This document shows positions 16,708 through 24,524 of a stretch of DNA of 64,000 nt, in pieces (the first letter of the stretch is position 1; every line of letters begins with the position of its first letter). This DNA comes from JAMXLO01 sp963791495 (GTDB lineage Bacteria > Pseudomonadota > Alphaproteobacteria > Acetobacterales > Acetobacteraceae), in contig CAWBST010000015.1 in the NCBI GenBank assembly GCA_963791495.1, forward strand, positions 124,001 through 188,000, read 5' to 3'. A program made the translations under genes and the position numbers. The notes under the pieces were generated by a model, which made no database searches, was not told the DNA's origin, and saw nothing but the letters and a program-made list of their open reading frames with translations.

Positions 16708-17652
16708 ATGGCAGCGCGCAAGACGGTTTTTGTCGGGATCGACGTCGCGAAGGATCAGTTGGACGTGCATATTCGTCCTCTGGGCAGCGGTTTCATCGTC
16801 AGCAATGACGCCGCCGGCTACGCCGGGCTGATCGCGCGGCTGCGGCCGCTGCGCGTCAAGCGCGTCGTGCTGGAGGCCACCGGCGGCTACGAACGAGCGT
16901 TGTGGCTGGCATTGACCGAGGCCGGGCTGATCGCTGCCGTGGTCAATCCCCGCCAGGTGCGTGAATTCGCCCGCGCGTCGGGGCGGTTGGCGAAGACCGA
17001 CCGGCTGGACGCGGCGGTGATCGCGCACTTTGCGGAAACCTTCGAGCCGCCGCGGCGAACCTCGGACCCGGTGGCCGACCGGTTGAGCGAGCATGTGCTC
17101 TATCGGCGCAGCCTGAGTGAGGAGATCGTGCAGCTCGAGAACCAGTCGCGTCGGCTGACGGATGCGGCGCTGGCTGACCGCGCGCGGGCACGGCTGAGCC
17201 GGCTGCGGACGGAACTGCAGGAGATCGATGCGGCGATGCGGACCATCGTCGCCTCCGACCGCGCCAAGCAGGCGTTGTTCGACTGCCTGACGGCGCTGAA
17301 GGGTGTCGGTCCGGTGCTGGCCTGCACGCTGATCGCCAACATGCGTGAGCTTGGCACGTTGTCGCGGCGGCGGGTCGCGGCGTTGATCGGCGTGGCGCCG
17401 ATGAACGACGACAGCGGCAAACGACGCGGCAGCCGGGCGATCTGCGGCGGGCGCAGGGGGGTGCGCAACGTGCTGTATGTCGCGACCTTGAGTGCCGTGC
17501 GCTACAACCCGGAGATCGGCGCGTTTTATCGCAAGCTGCGGGCTGACGGGAAAAAGGCCAAGGTCGCGCTGGTTGCCTGCATGCGAAAGATCGTCACCAT
17601 TCTCAATGCGCGCGTGCGGGATCATCTGGCCGCGGCGTCCGCGACCGCCTGA
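16708..17652 (+). CDS. IS110-family transposase/recombinase, copy A
   Basis: A 314-aa full-length recombinase. The RuvC-like N-terminal domain has Asp12 (GIDVAK), Glu56 (LEATGGYE), Asp98 and Asp101 (KTDRLDAA). The C-terminal transposase_20 domain has the helix-hairpin-helix-like block LKGVGPVLACTLIA and the catalytic serine Ser236 in APMNDDSGKRRGSRAI. All residues thought to be needed are present, so it looks active. GAGAGGGAT precedes the ATG. Confidence 0.95.
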   Translation: MAARKTVFVGIDVAKDQLDVHIRPLGSGFIVSNDAAGYAGLIARLRPLRVKRVVLEATGGYERALWLALTEAGLIAAVVNPRQVREFARASGRLAKTDRLDAAVIAHFAETFEPPRRTSDPVADRLSEHVLYRRSLSEEIVQLENQSRRLTDAALADRARARLSRLRTELQEIDAAMRTIVASDRAKQALFDCLTALKGVGPVLACTLIANMRELGTLSRRRVAALIGVAPMNDDSGKRRGSRAICGGRRGVRNVLYVATLSAVRYNPEIGAFYRKLRADGKKAKVALVACMRKIVTILNARVRDHLAAASATA

Positions 17653-17725
17653 CGCGATGCTTTCTTTGTTCGACCGAGCCGGCTTTCTCCGTCCCGACCT
17701 GCGCTCAATGCGGCGACAGGTGCAG

Positions 17726-17794
17726 CCGCCGTCAAGGCTGGCCCGGATCCAATCCGGGCCACCGCGTCGCGGCGCGCAGCGGCCTTGACGGCGG
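17726..17794. repeat. Nested inverted repeat downstream of recombinase A
   Basis: Outer arms CCGCCGTCAAGGC (17726-17738) and GCCTTGACGGCGG (17782-17794), 13 bp perfect, enclose a second perfect hairpin GGCCCGGAT/ATCCGGGCC with loop CCA (17740-17760). It may end transcription from the recombinase gene or be a cargo repeat. The 411-nt gap 17653-18063 holds this structure, the repeat fragment at 17852-17880 and the left end of IS copy B; no gene was seen. Confidence 0.7.
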
Positions 17795-17851
17795 CGAACA
17801 TGGCGCCAGCATGGACTTCGCAACGGCCGAAGAAGACAGTTGCTCCAACCG

Positions 17852-17880
17852 GATGGGGATTGCTACGTCGCTTCGCTCCT
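17852..17880. repeat. Right-arm fragment of the TGTCATTGCGAG-type repeat (R1)
   Basis: Begins GATGGGGATTGCTACGTCGC and ends CTTCGCTCCT. It matches the right arm of the intact copy at 24475-24503 with one mismatch, then breaks off at 17881 where IS110 copy B seems to begin. Confidence 0.6.
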
Positions 17881-18063
17881 TGTATCGAGAAATCGGCTGG
17901 TGATGCTAGCATTGCTGGCTCGATAGTGGAGCGGAGCCCGAGCGCTCCTAGGGCGCGGAAGCCCGTTTGCGAGCAAGGTGCCCGCTCCGCTGGTCCGTCT
18001 ATCCCGAACGGTCGAATGGGCCGCCTGTCGAGCCCGAATCAGCAAGGCCGGGAGCAGGACCAT
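17881..18063 (+). ncRNA. Candidate bridge RNA region of IS110 copy B
   Basis: Noncoding 183 nt before recombinase B, the same length as in copy A although the sequence differs. It contains a 10-bp palindrome ATGCTAGCAT (17903-17912), a stem GGAGCG/CGCTCC (17928-17948), and a 7-mer CGCTCCT (17943-17949) identical to the presumed target just left of the element (17874-17880). The RNA itself is inferred. Confidence 0.42.
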
Positions 18064-18987
18064 ATGTATATCGGTATTGACGTCTCCAAGGATCGCCTGG
18101 ATGTGCACATTCGTCCGACGGGCGAGGCGTTTTCGGTCACCCGCGACGAAACGGGTCTGGGCGAACTGGTCACCCGGCTGGGTGTGGCCGAACCAGCTCT
18201 GATCGTGCTTGAAGCGACCGGCGGCTTCGAGACCATCGTCGCCACCACGCTTGCCGCCGAAGGATTGCCGCTGGCGGTGATCAATCCACGGCAGATCCGC
18301 GCCTTCGCCCAGGCCTGCGGACAACTGGCGAAAACCGATGCGCTGGACGCAGCGATCATTGCGCGCTTCGCTGAAGCCGTGCAGCCACAGCCACGCGCCG
18401 TTCCTGATGAAGCAGCGCGTGCTCTGGGCGAACTGCTGGCGCGACGGCGCCAGATCATCGGCATGACGGTGGCGGAGCGAAATCGTCGCCGCCAGCTCAC
18501 CCAGCCGCGCCTGGTGAAGACGGTGGATCGCGTGCTGGCAACCTTGCAGAAGCAACTGTCCGCGGTGGAAACCGACATCGACACCGCGATCCGCGACACG
18601 CCAGCCTGGCGCGAGAAGGAGGAACGACTGACCAGTGCGCCAGCGATCGGTCCGAAGATTGCTCGCACTCTGATCGCCGACTTGCCCGAACTCGGCACAC
18701 TGAGCCGCCGCCAGATCAGCGCTCTTGTCGGCGTCGCTCCGTTCAGCCACGACAGCGGCCAACGCCGTGGCAGAAGAGCGATCGCCGGCGGCCGTCCCGG
18801 CGTTCGAGCCGCACTTTATATGGCTGTGCTGGTGACGATCCGCCGCAAGCTGCCGCTGGCAACCACCTACCAACGCCTGCGCGCCGCCGGGAAACCCGCC
18901 AAGGTCGCCATCGTTGCCACCATGCGCAAGCTGCTGGTCATCCTCAACGCCATCATGCGGGACAACACAGCATGGCGCGCCGCGTAA
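18064..18987 (+). CDS. IS110-family transposase/recombinase, copy B
   Basis: A 307-aa recombinase with Asp6 (GIDVSK), Glu50 (LEATGGFE), Asp92 and Asp95 (KTDALDAA), and Ser231 in the C-terminal motif APFSHDSGQRRGRRAIAGG. The start ATG 18064 (MYIGIDVSKD) follows GGGAGCAGG at good spacing; longer readings run into noncoding DNA. It is clearly diverged from copy A, so the pair did not arise by recent duplication. It appears intact. Confidence 0.95.
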   Translation: MYIGIDVSKDRLDVHIRPTGEAFSVTRDETGLGELVTRLGVAEPALIVLEATGGFETIVATTLAAEGLPLAVINPRQIRAFAQACGQLAKTDALDAAIIARFAEAVQPQPRAVPDEAARALGELLARRRQIIGMTVAERNRRRQLTQPRLVKTVDRVLATLQKQLSAVETDIDTAIRDTPAWREKEERLTSAPAIGPKIARTLIADLPELGTLSRRQISALVGVAPFSHDSGQRRGRRAIAGGRPGVRAALYMAVLVTIRRKLPLATTYQRLRAAGKPAKVAIVATMRKLLVILNAIMRDNTAWRAA

Positions 18988-19041
18988 TCCCGTCAGTGCA
19001 ACGCGCACAGCTCGCCGTTGTTGCGACCTCGGCCAAATCGC

Positions 19042-19124
19042 CGGATGCGCCGGCGAGGTCAAGGCCGAAAGCCGCCGAAGGCGGGGGGCCGAAGGGCCCA
19101 GCCTTGAGCGCGCCGGCGCATCCG
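19042..19124. repeat. Inverted repeat at the right side of IS110 copy B
   Basis: Arms CGGATGCGCCGGCG (19042-19055) and CGCCGGCGCATCCG (19111-19124), 14 bp perfect, with an extra inner match TCAAGGC/GCCTTGA. It lies in the gap 18988-19189, which holds no gene. It may be part of the IS right end or a terminator; a TGTCATTGCGAG-type arm follows at 19171-19186. Confidence 0.65.
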
Positions 19125-19189
19125 ACGACACTCCAAAAAACGCAGCGATTGTCATTGATTCCTTTGACGGTCGCTCGCAATGACAGGGG

Positions 19190-20449
19190 TCAGTTGTTGA
19201 ACCCCATTGCCTCGTCGTAGGCGCGACGCACCGAGTCAGGCTGTCCGACGAGGAACGGGAATTCGCGACGCGGCGCGATACCCGGACGTTCCCGCTCGAT
19301 CTCGTCGCGCGTCAGGCCTTCGATGAATTGCTTGCGGCCAATGATTGGCAGCTCGATGCAATGGTTCAGCTCGGGGTCGCGCACGATCGCCTTGGGCTCC
19401 CCATCGGCGGCGATTGCGTCGAGGTCCTGGAAGAAGCGCTGCCGCATCATGATGATGCCGCGGTCACTGCGTCCCAAATGTTCCCGCTTGCGGTCCGTGA
19501 TCGCACCCTGGCCGACCCAGCCGACGAAGTCCTGGTTCATGATGTGGCTTGTGATCCACCGCCCGGTCTTCTCGTCGATGATGGGCGAGTACCAATACGG
19601 AATGCTGTTCTGCACGTATGGTTCGCGATCTTTGGGGACGCGCGTGAAGAACCAGCCGATGCTCAGCGTGTTGGTATCATCGATCGGGACGCGCCACTCA
19701 AAGTGGTTGCCGGTGAACAGCGCGTTCGGCCACAGGCAGACACGGCCCACGGTCCATAGCTGACTGGTCTCGTCGGAGTCCTCGCGCACGCGGCGGTAGA
19801 CCAATCCGTACTCGAATTCATCGAAGGCCAGTTTGAGATGGCGCGGCGCATATGCGCCGTTGCGTCCCGCCAGGCGCTGTCCCCAGTTGTCGTGCATCCA
19901 CTCGAAATGCACCGGGTCGATCGAGTTCTCCTGGCACTGGAACCAGTTGCAGGGCACGGTCGAGAACACGATCTGCACGAACCCATTGGCCCAGGTGAAG
20001 GGCTCCCAGTTGGGCACCAGCGGTGCGGGCTCCGAACCGAGATAGGCCCAAAGCAGACCCGCCTTCGCCTCGACGCGATACGCGCGGATGCGGATCTGGT
20101 CGCGGAAGCGGATCTGCGGGGCGTCGCTGTCCTCGAATGGCTGCTCACGGCAGGCACCCGTCTCGTCGAACATCCAGCCATGGTAATTGCAGCGCAGGCC
20201 GCACCGCTCGACGATGCCATAGCTGAGGTCGGCACTGCGATGCGGACAATGACGTTCCAGTAGACCATACCGGCCGGAAAGATCCTTGTACAGCACAAGG
20301 TCTTCGCCGAGCAGCCTCACCGGCTTGGTGGGGCTGTCGTCGAGTTCGGCGACTGCCGCGATCGGCTGCCAGTAGCGGCGCAGTAGCGCGCCCATCTTCG
20401 TGCCGGGGCCGACCTCGGTCAGCAGCCGGTTGCGTTCGTCGCTCAGCAT
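19190..20449 (-). CDS. Rieske non-haem iron oxygenase, alpha subunit
   Basis: A 419-aa ring-hydroxylating oxygenase-type protein. The Rieske [2Fe-2S] ligands are Cys68 and His70 (ERHCPHRS) and Cys87 and His90 (CNYHGWMFDETG). The catalytic domain has the iron-binding block NSIDPVHFEWMHDNWG. Members hydroxylate or demethylate aromatic or N-methylated substrates using a separate reductase, and none is encoded nearby. The substrate is unknown. It overlaps the upstream NHL-repeat gene by one base (TGATG), so the two are translated as a pair. Confidence 0.93.
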   Translation of the reverse strand: MLSDERNRLLTEVGPGTKMGALLRRYWQPIAAVAELDDSPTKPVRLLGEDLVLYKDLSGRYGLLERHCPHRSADLSYGIVERCGLRCNYHGWMFDETGACREQPFEDSDAPQIRFRDQIRIRAYRVEAKAGLLWAYLGSEPAPLVPNWEPFTWANGFVQIVFSTVPCNWFQCQENSIDPVHFEWMHDNWGQRLAGRNGAYAPRHLKLAFDEFEYGLVYRRVREDSDETSQLWTVGRVCLWPNALFTGNHFEWRVPIDDTNTLSIGWFFTRVPKDREPYVQNSIPYWYSPIIDEKTGRWITSHIMNQDFVGWVGQGAITDRKREHLGRSDRGIIMMRQRFFQDLDAIAADGEPKAIVRDPELNHCIELPIIGRKQFIEGLTRDEIERERPGIAPRREFPFLVGQPDSVRRAYDEAMGFNN

Positions 20450-21405
20450 CAGGCGAGCTTCACCAGCTTCTGCATGCAGCGGATGTCCTCGTTCGGCGCT
20501 ATCGGCGTGCCGCGATTGCGCATCGCGGTGCGCGATACCTCTCCCACGTAGATGTCGCCGCGCGAATCGATCGCCACGCCGTGCGGCGCAACGAACTGGC
20601 TGGCCCGCTCGCGCGTTGCGTCACCGAGCCGCGCGATCGGCTTGCCTTCGTGCGTCCAGATGCTGACGCGCGGCCCGATGCCGGGCGACTTCGCGTTCAC
20701 TGCCATCCCGGGTCCGCTCTCGCCTATATAAGCGATCGGATTCTTCCCCCGCGTCATGCACAGCCCGCACGGCCGGTGCATGTTGTTCCACTGGGCGTGG
20801 TACTTGCCCTTGCCATCGAACACCTGGATGCGGTGGTTCTCGCGATCCGCCACGTAGATCCAGCCGTCCTCATCGCAGCAGATGTTGTGCACGATGTTGA
20901 AAGCGCCAGGCTCAGTGCCCGGCTCGCCCCAGGAGAATTGCAGCTTGCCGTTCGGCGAGTATTTGTGCACACGCGCATTTCCGTAGCCGTCGGCGACGTA
21001 GAGGTCGCCCTCCGGTGACAGCGCGGTGTGCGTGCAGCGGTTGAACGGATCGCCGCCGTATAGTGGCGCCGGTTCGCCGGGAACGCCGATCTCCAACAGC
21101 AGCTTCCCCTCCAGCGTCAGCCGCCGCACGGTGTGATCGCCGTCATCGGTGCAGTAGATCGTATCGTCAGGTGCCAGGTGCACGCCGTGGGGCCGGCGGA
21201 ACAGTCCCTCGCCCCAGGAGCGCAGAAAATTGCCCTCGCGGTCGAACACCATCATCGGGTGCTCGCTACGGGCGAAGACGTAGACGTTGTCCATGCTGTC
21301 GACGCCAACCGCGGCGACCTCGCCGTAGTGCCAGCCGTCCGGCAACTTGCCCCAGTTCTCGACTACTTCGTAGCGATGCTCGCCCGTGCCGACGATGATG
21401 GCCAT
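20449..21405 (-). CDS. NHL/SMP-30-like beta-propeller protein
   Basis: A 318-aa protein built of repeated blades of the form GxxPHGVxxDxxxxIYVxDxxNHRIQVF, for example RRPHGVHLAPDDTIYCTDDG, DEDGWIYVADRENHRIQVFD and VAPHGVAIDSRGDIYVGEVS. This is the NHL-type six-bladed propeller also found in peptidylglycine lyases and lactonases. No signal peptide is seen. A role as lactonase or partner of the co-translated Rieske oxygenase is a guess from pairing. GAGGAGACCGCC lies before the ATG. Confidence 0.82.
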   Translation of the reverse strand: MAIIVGTGEHRYEVVENWGKLPDGWHYGEVAAVGVDSMDNVYVFARSEHPMMVFDREGNFLRSWGEGLFRRPHGVHLAPDDTIYCTDDGDHTVRRLTLEGKLLLEIGVPGEPAPLYGGDPFNRCTHTALSPEGDLYVADGYGNARVHKYSPNGKLQFSWGEPGTEPGAFNIVHNICCDEDGWIYVADRENHRIQVFDGKGKYHAQWNNMHRPCGLCMTRGKNPIAYIGESGPGMAVNAKSPGIGPRVSIWTHEGKPIARLGDATRERASQFVAPHGVAIDSRGDIYVGEVSRTAMRNRGTPIAPNEDIRCMQKLVKLA

Positions 21406-21585
21406 GGCGGTCTCCTCTCCGGATGATTTTGCACCAGCCTATCACCGAGCGCGCGAGGAGAGCCAGCGCGGGCACAACCGGCGTATTGCTGGAATTGAGG
21501 ACTTCGGCCTAGCCTGACGCCAAAGATGCGAAAGGGAGCTGGCGGGTCAGCCGGTTCACTCGTAACACGGCTCGCCACAAAGGCC

Positions 21586-21600
21586 CTCATTCGGAATGAG
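21586..21600. promoter_or_regulatory. Palindrome, candidate operator
   Basis: CTCATTC-G-GAATGAG, a perfect 15-bp palindrome 23 nt before the start codon of the deacylase gene, in the divergent region between it and the NHL-repeat gene. Size and place suit a repressor site; the regulator is unknown. Confidence 0.4.
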
Positions 21601-21623
21601 TTTGGCCGATAGGAGGAAGAGCC

Positions 21624-23386
21624 ATGACGTACGACCTGCTGATCAAGAATGCACGCGTGGTGGACGGCTCCGGAGAGCCGTCATTCAGTGCCGACGTCGC
21701 GGTGCATCAAGGAAAGATTGCCGGAGTGGGAAAGACGAGTGCCGCCGCCAAGCGCACCATCGATGCCGGCGGCCGCGTCGTCGCGCCGGGGTTCATCGAT
21801 CACCACACGCACTTCGATCCGCAGGCGCTATGGGATCCGTATTGCGGCTCGTCGGTTCAGAACGGACACACGACGATCCTTGTCGGTCAGTGCGGCCAGG
21901 TGATCGCGCCGGCACGTCCCGGCGACCACGACTGGTATCTCGAATTCTTCTCGGAAGCCGAGGCCATTCCGATGAGCGTGCTTCGGCAGGGGGTCAACTT
22001 CACCTGGGAGTCGGTCGCCGAGTACATGGATGCGCTCGGCCAACGCCGCGGCTGCAACGTTGGCACGCTGGTCGGTCATTCGGGCTTGCGTCGTTACGTG
22101 ATGGGCGAGGCCGCCTCGGAGCGGGCCGAGGCCACGTCCGACGAGATCGCGGCGATGCAGAAGGCTGCTCCGCGAGGGCGTGCATGCCGGCGCGCTCGGC
22201 TTCAGCACGTCGCCGCTCGGCCGCGGTGATCCCGCTGGCGCCGCCACGGACGCCGAGCGACTGGCACTTGCCGGCGTACTCGGCGAGCTTGGGCACCGGC
22301 GTCATGCAGGTCTCCGGCGGCGCGCCAGGAGGCACGAAGGCGACGCGCCAACTCGCGCGCGAGCTTTCGGCGCATGCCGGACGGCCGACCATCTACAATC
22401 TCGTCACGCAGCCGATCGAGCGGCCCGACGAATGGCAGGAGCACCTGCGCTGGTTGGAGGATTCGTTCAAATCGGGCGCCCGCTGCTACGGCTCCTGCGT
22501 CTCCGTCGTTGCCGGCCCGATATTCGACCTGCGCCTCGGGCTCGACGTGCCGCAGGACGAGGATCTGACGAACCCCAACAGCCTGTTCGCCGGCATGCCG
22601 ACCTGGGACAGGGTAATGGCGCTGCCGTACGGCGAGCGCATGCGGGCATTCCGCGATCCGGCTGTACGGAAATCGCTGAGCGCCGAAGCGGTGGAGGGCA
22701 CCGTCGCGCAGGAGCGGCCCGGCACCGACCGGCGCGGCCGTGCGCGCGGTTTTTTCAACCGGCGTTGGGACCTTGTGCAGGTATTCATGACGCAGCACGC
22801 GCGCAACCGCGGGCTCGAGGGCAAGAGCGTCACGCAGATCGCCGAGATGCAGGGGAAGAGCGTGATGGATGCCTTCCTCGATCTGTCGCTGGATGAGGAG
22901 CTGCAGACCTTCTTCATCGGCGTCGATCGCAACAACGACCCGGCGGCACAGAAGCAGATCCTCGGCTCACCCTACACCGTGATCGGCACGAGCGATGGCG
23001 GCGCGCGTCCGCACTCGGCCGACCGCCATGAGTACAGCACGCATCTGCTGGGACATTGGGTACGCGAGCAGCAGGTGATGACGCTGGAAGAGGCGGTGCA
23101 TCGGCTCACCGGACGAACGGCGCTGATGCACGACATGCACGACCGCGGCATCGTCGCTGCCGGAAAGGTCGCTGATCTCGTCATCTTCGATCCCGACACG
23201 ATCGCGTCGAAGCCGCGCGAGCCGGTGAACGACCTGCCGGCCGGTGGCGTGCGCGTGAAGCGCGACGCCGTCGGGATCGACTACGTGGTGGTCAACGGCA
23301 CAGTGCTGCTGGACAAGGGCGAACTGACCGACGCACTTCCGGGTCAGATCGTGCGCGGCCCTCTGTATCAGGCAGGCCACGCGTAA
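21624..23386 (+). pseudogene. N-acyl-D-amino-acid deacylase / D-aminoacylase, two frameshifts
   Basis: Amidohydrolase-superfamily enzyme that would hydrolyse N-acyl-D-amino acids or similar amides. The N-terminus MTYDLLIKNARVVDGSGEPS and the metal motif DHHTHFDPQ are clear, and the C-terminal half carries GTSDGGARPHSADRHEYSTHLLG and VADLVIFDPDTI. The reading frame changes twice, each by one extra base. Near 22163 AAG-G-CTGCTC breaks the expected MQKLLREGVHAGALGFSTS. Near 22292 CTTGGGCACC breaks the expected LGTGVMQVSGG. With both corrected the product is a normal-length enzyme. GGAGGAAG precedes the ATG. It is either a young pseudogene or affected by sequence error. Confidence 0.85.
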
Positions 23387-23394
23387 TCGGCGTT

Positions 23395-23430
23395 GAGCCC
23401 CTCGCGGGAGGGGCTCGTCTCTCCCGCGAG
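23395..23430 (+). promoter_or_regulatory. Two mutually exclusive hairpins overlapping a ribosome-binding site
   Basis: GAGCCCCTC (23395-23403) can pair with GAGGGGCTC (23408-23416). Alternatively CTCGCGGGAG (23401-23410) can pair with CTCCCGCGAG (23421-23430). The second pairing ends inside the GAGGAGG ribosome-binding site of the next gene (ATG 23441). Nothing else lies between the two genes. Confidence 0.5.
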
Positions 23431-23440
23431 GAGGATCAAC

Positions 23441-24524
23441 ATGAGCGACACCCAGCACGGCAGCTTCACCTTCGCCGACTTCCGGCTGCGGAACGGCGAG
23501 GTGCTGCCCGAGATCACCATCGCCTATTGCACGCGTGGGCACCTCGCGCCTGACGGGCGCAACGCGGTGCTGGTGACGCACGGCTACACCAGCGGGCATA
23601 GCATGATCGAGTCCGGTGCCGGTTCGTCCGAGGGCTCGTGGAGCACGTTGGTCGGTCCTGGTGCGCCAATCGATACCGAACGGTGCTTCGTCGTGTGCTC
23701 GAACATGCTGGGATCGAGCTATGGATCGACCAATGCCGCGTCGCGCGATCCGCGCACCGAGCCGGCCGTATGGTTCGCGGTTCCCGCATATCACGGTTAC
23801 CGACATCGTCACGGCACAACGTCACCTGCTGCAGCATCTCGGCGTCAAGCATCTGCACGCTGTGGTTGGGCCTTCGTACGGCGGGTTCCAGGCTTTCCAG
23901 TGGGCGGTGACGTTTCCCGACGACATGGATGGAATCGTGCCCGTAGTGTCGTCGCCGCGCGCGCAAAGCCGCGATCGTGTGGCGGCACTGCTTGCGCGGT
24001 TCGAACGCGATACGAACTGGCACGGCGGCGACTACTACGACACGCCGGGCATGGGCGAGACCATGCAGGCGCTGCGGGTGGAGACGCTGAAGCGCTACGG
24101 GATGGACGCATCCGACGCGGAGATCAAGCGACTGGCGTCGATCTGGGCGAAGGAGTTCGATGCCAACTCCCTGCTCATACTGGGCCGCGCAATGGAGTCG
24201 TATGACGTGACGCCTGAGCTGAAGCGCATTCGCGTGCCGGTTCTGTACGTGCTGTCACGCACGGACGAGCTGTTCCCGCCAGGTTTGGCGCCGGGCGTAA
24301 TGGCCAGCCTGCGCGAGGCAGGTGTGGAGGCAAGCTACTTCGAGATCGACAGCGAACTCGGGCACCTCGCGTCCGGCGCCGATGCCGCGAAGTGGGCGCG
24401 GGCGCTGCGCGAGTTCATGGAAGGCTGTCATTGCGAGCGTAGCGAAGCAATCTTCAGCGGGTGCGCGCACGCACGATGGGGATTGCTTCGTCGCTTCGCT
24501 CCTCGCAATGACAGACGACACTAG
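23441..24524 (+). pseudogene. Homoserine O-acetyltransferase-like alpha/beta hydrolase, one frameshift
   Basis: An alpha/beta-hydrolase of the MetX-like group. Blocks seen: EITIAYCTRGHL, LVTHGYTSGHSM, MLGSSYGSTNAASRDPRT, then in the next frame PYGSRFPHITVTDIV, the nucleophile elbow VVGPSYGGFQAFQW, and late VLSRTDELFPP with ELGHLASG, which supply the Asp and His of the triad. An extra base near 23763 (GAGCCGGCCG) shifts the frame. The last 33 residues (from GCHCERSEAI) are encoded by a TGTCATTGCGAG-type repeat, so the natural stop was probably lost. The last 4 bases overlap the convergent binding-protein gene. Acyl transfer versus hydrolysis cannot be decided. Confidence 0.8.
24425..24514. repeat. 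Intact TGTCATTGCGAG-type palindromic repeat
   Basis: CTGTCATTGCGAG (24425-24437) and CTCGCAATGACAG (24502-24514) are perfect outer arms; GAAGCAATC and GATTGCTTC inside also pair. This is a well-known dispersed repeat class in proteobacteria. It forms the 3' coding end of the hydrolase gene and may act as a terminator between two convergent genes. Confidence 0.8.

Larger units (their letters stand above)
16524..17851 (+). mobile_element. IS110-family insertion sequence, copy A (ends approximate)
   Basis: A single recombinase gene of the DEDD/Ser class with 184 nt of noncoding DNA before it and about 200 nt after it. The ends are inferred from where the sequence departs from and returns to the TGTCATTGCGAG-type repeat (16523 and 17852). 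That gives about 1.33 kb, normal for the family. IS110 elements lack terminal inverted repeats, so the ends cannot be checked that way. Confidence 0.55.
17881..19170 (+). mobile_element. IS110-family insertion sequence, copy B (ends approximate)
   Basis: Second IS110-type element, distinct in sequence from copy A, directly to its right. The left end is inferred from the break of the repeat fragment at 17880. The right end is inferred from the resumption of a TCGCAATGACAG arm at 19175. The total is about 1.29 kb with 183 nt noncoding before the recombinase. Confidence 0.5.

Noticed and set aside
17653..18063. An N-terminal extension of recombinase B upstream of 18064
   Set aside because: The frame is open for about 90 codons but covers the repeat fragment and IS left end. 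The family start MYIGIDVSKD and a good ribosome-binding site fix the start at 18064.
24423..24524. The CHCERSEAI...RRFAPRND peptide as a protein domain
   Set aside because: It is the translation of a dispersed palindromic repeat, a known annotation artefact.
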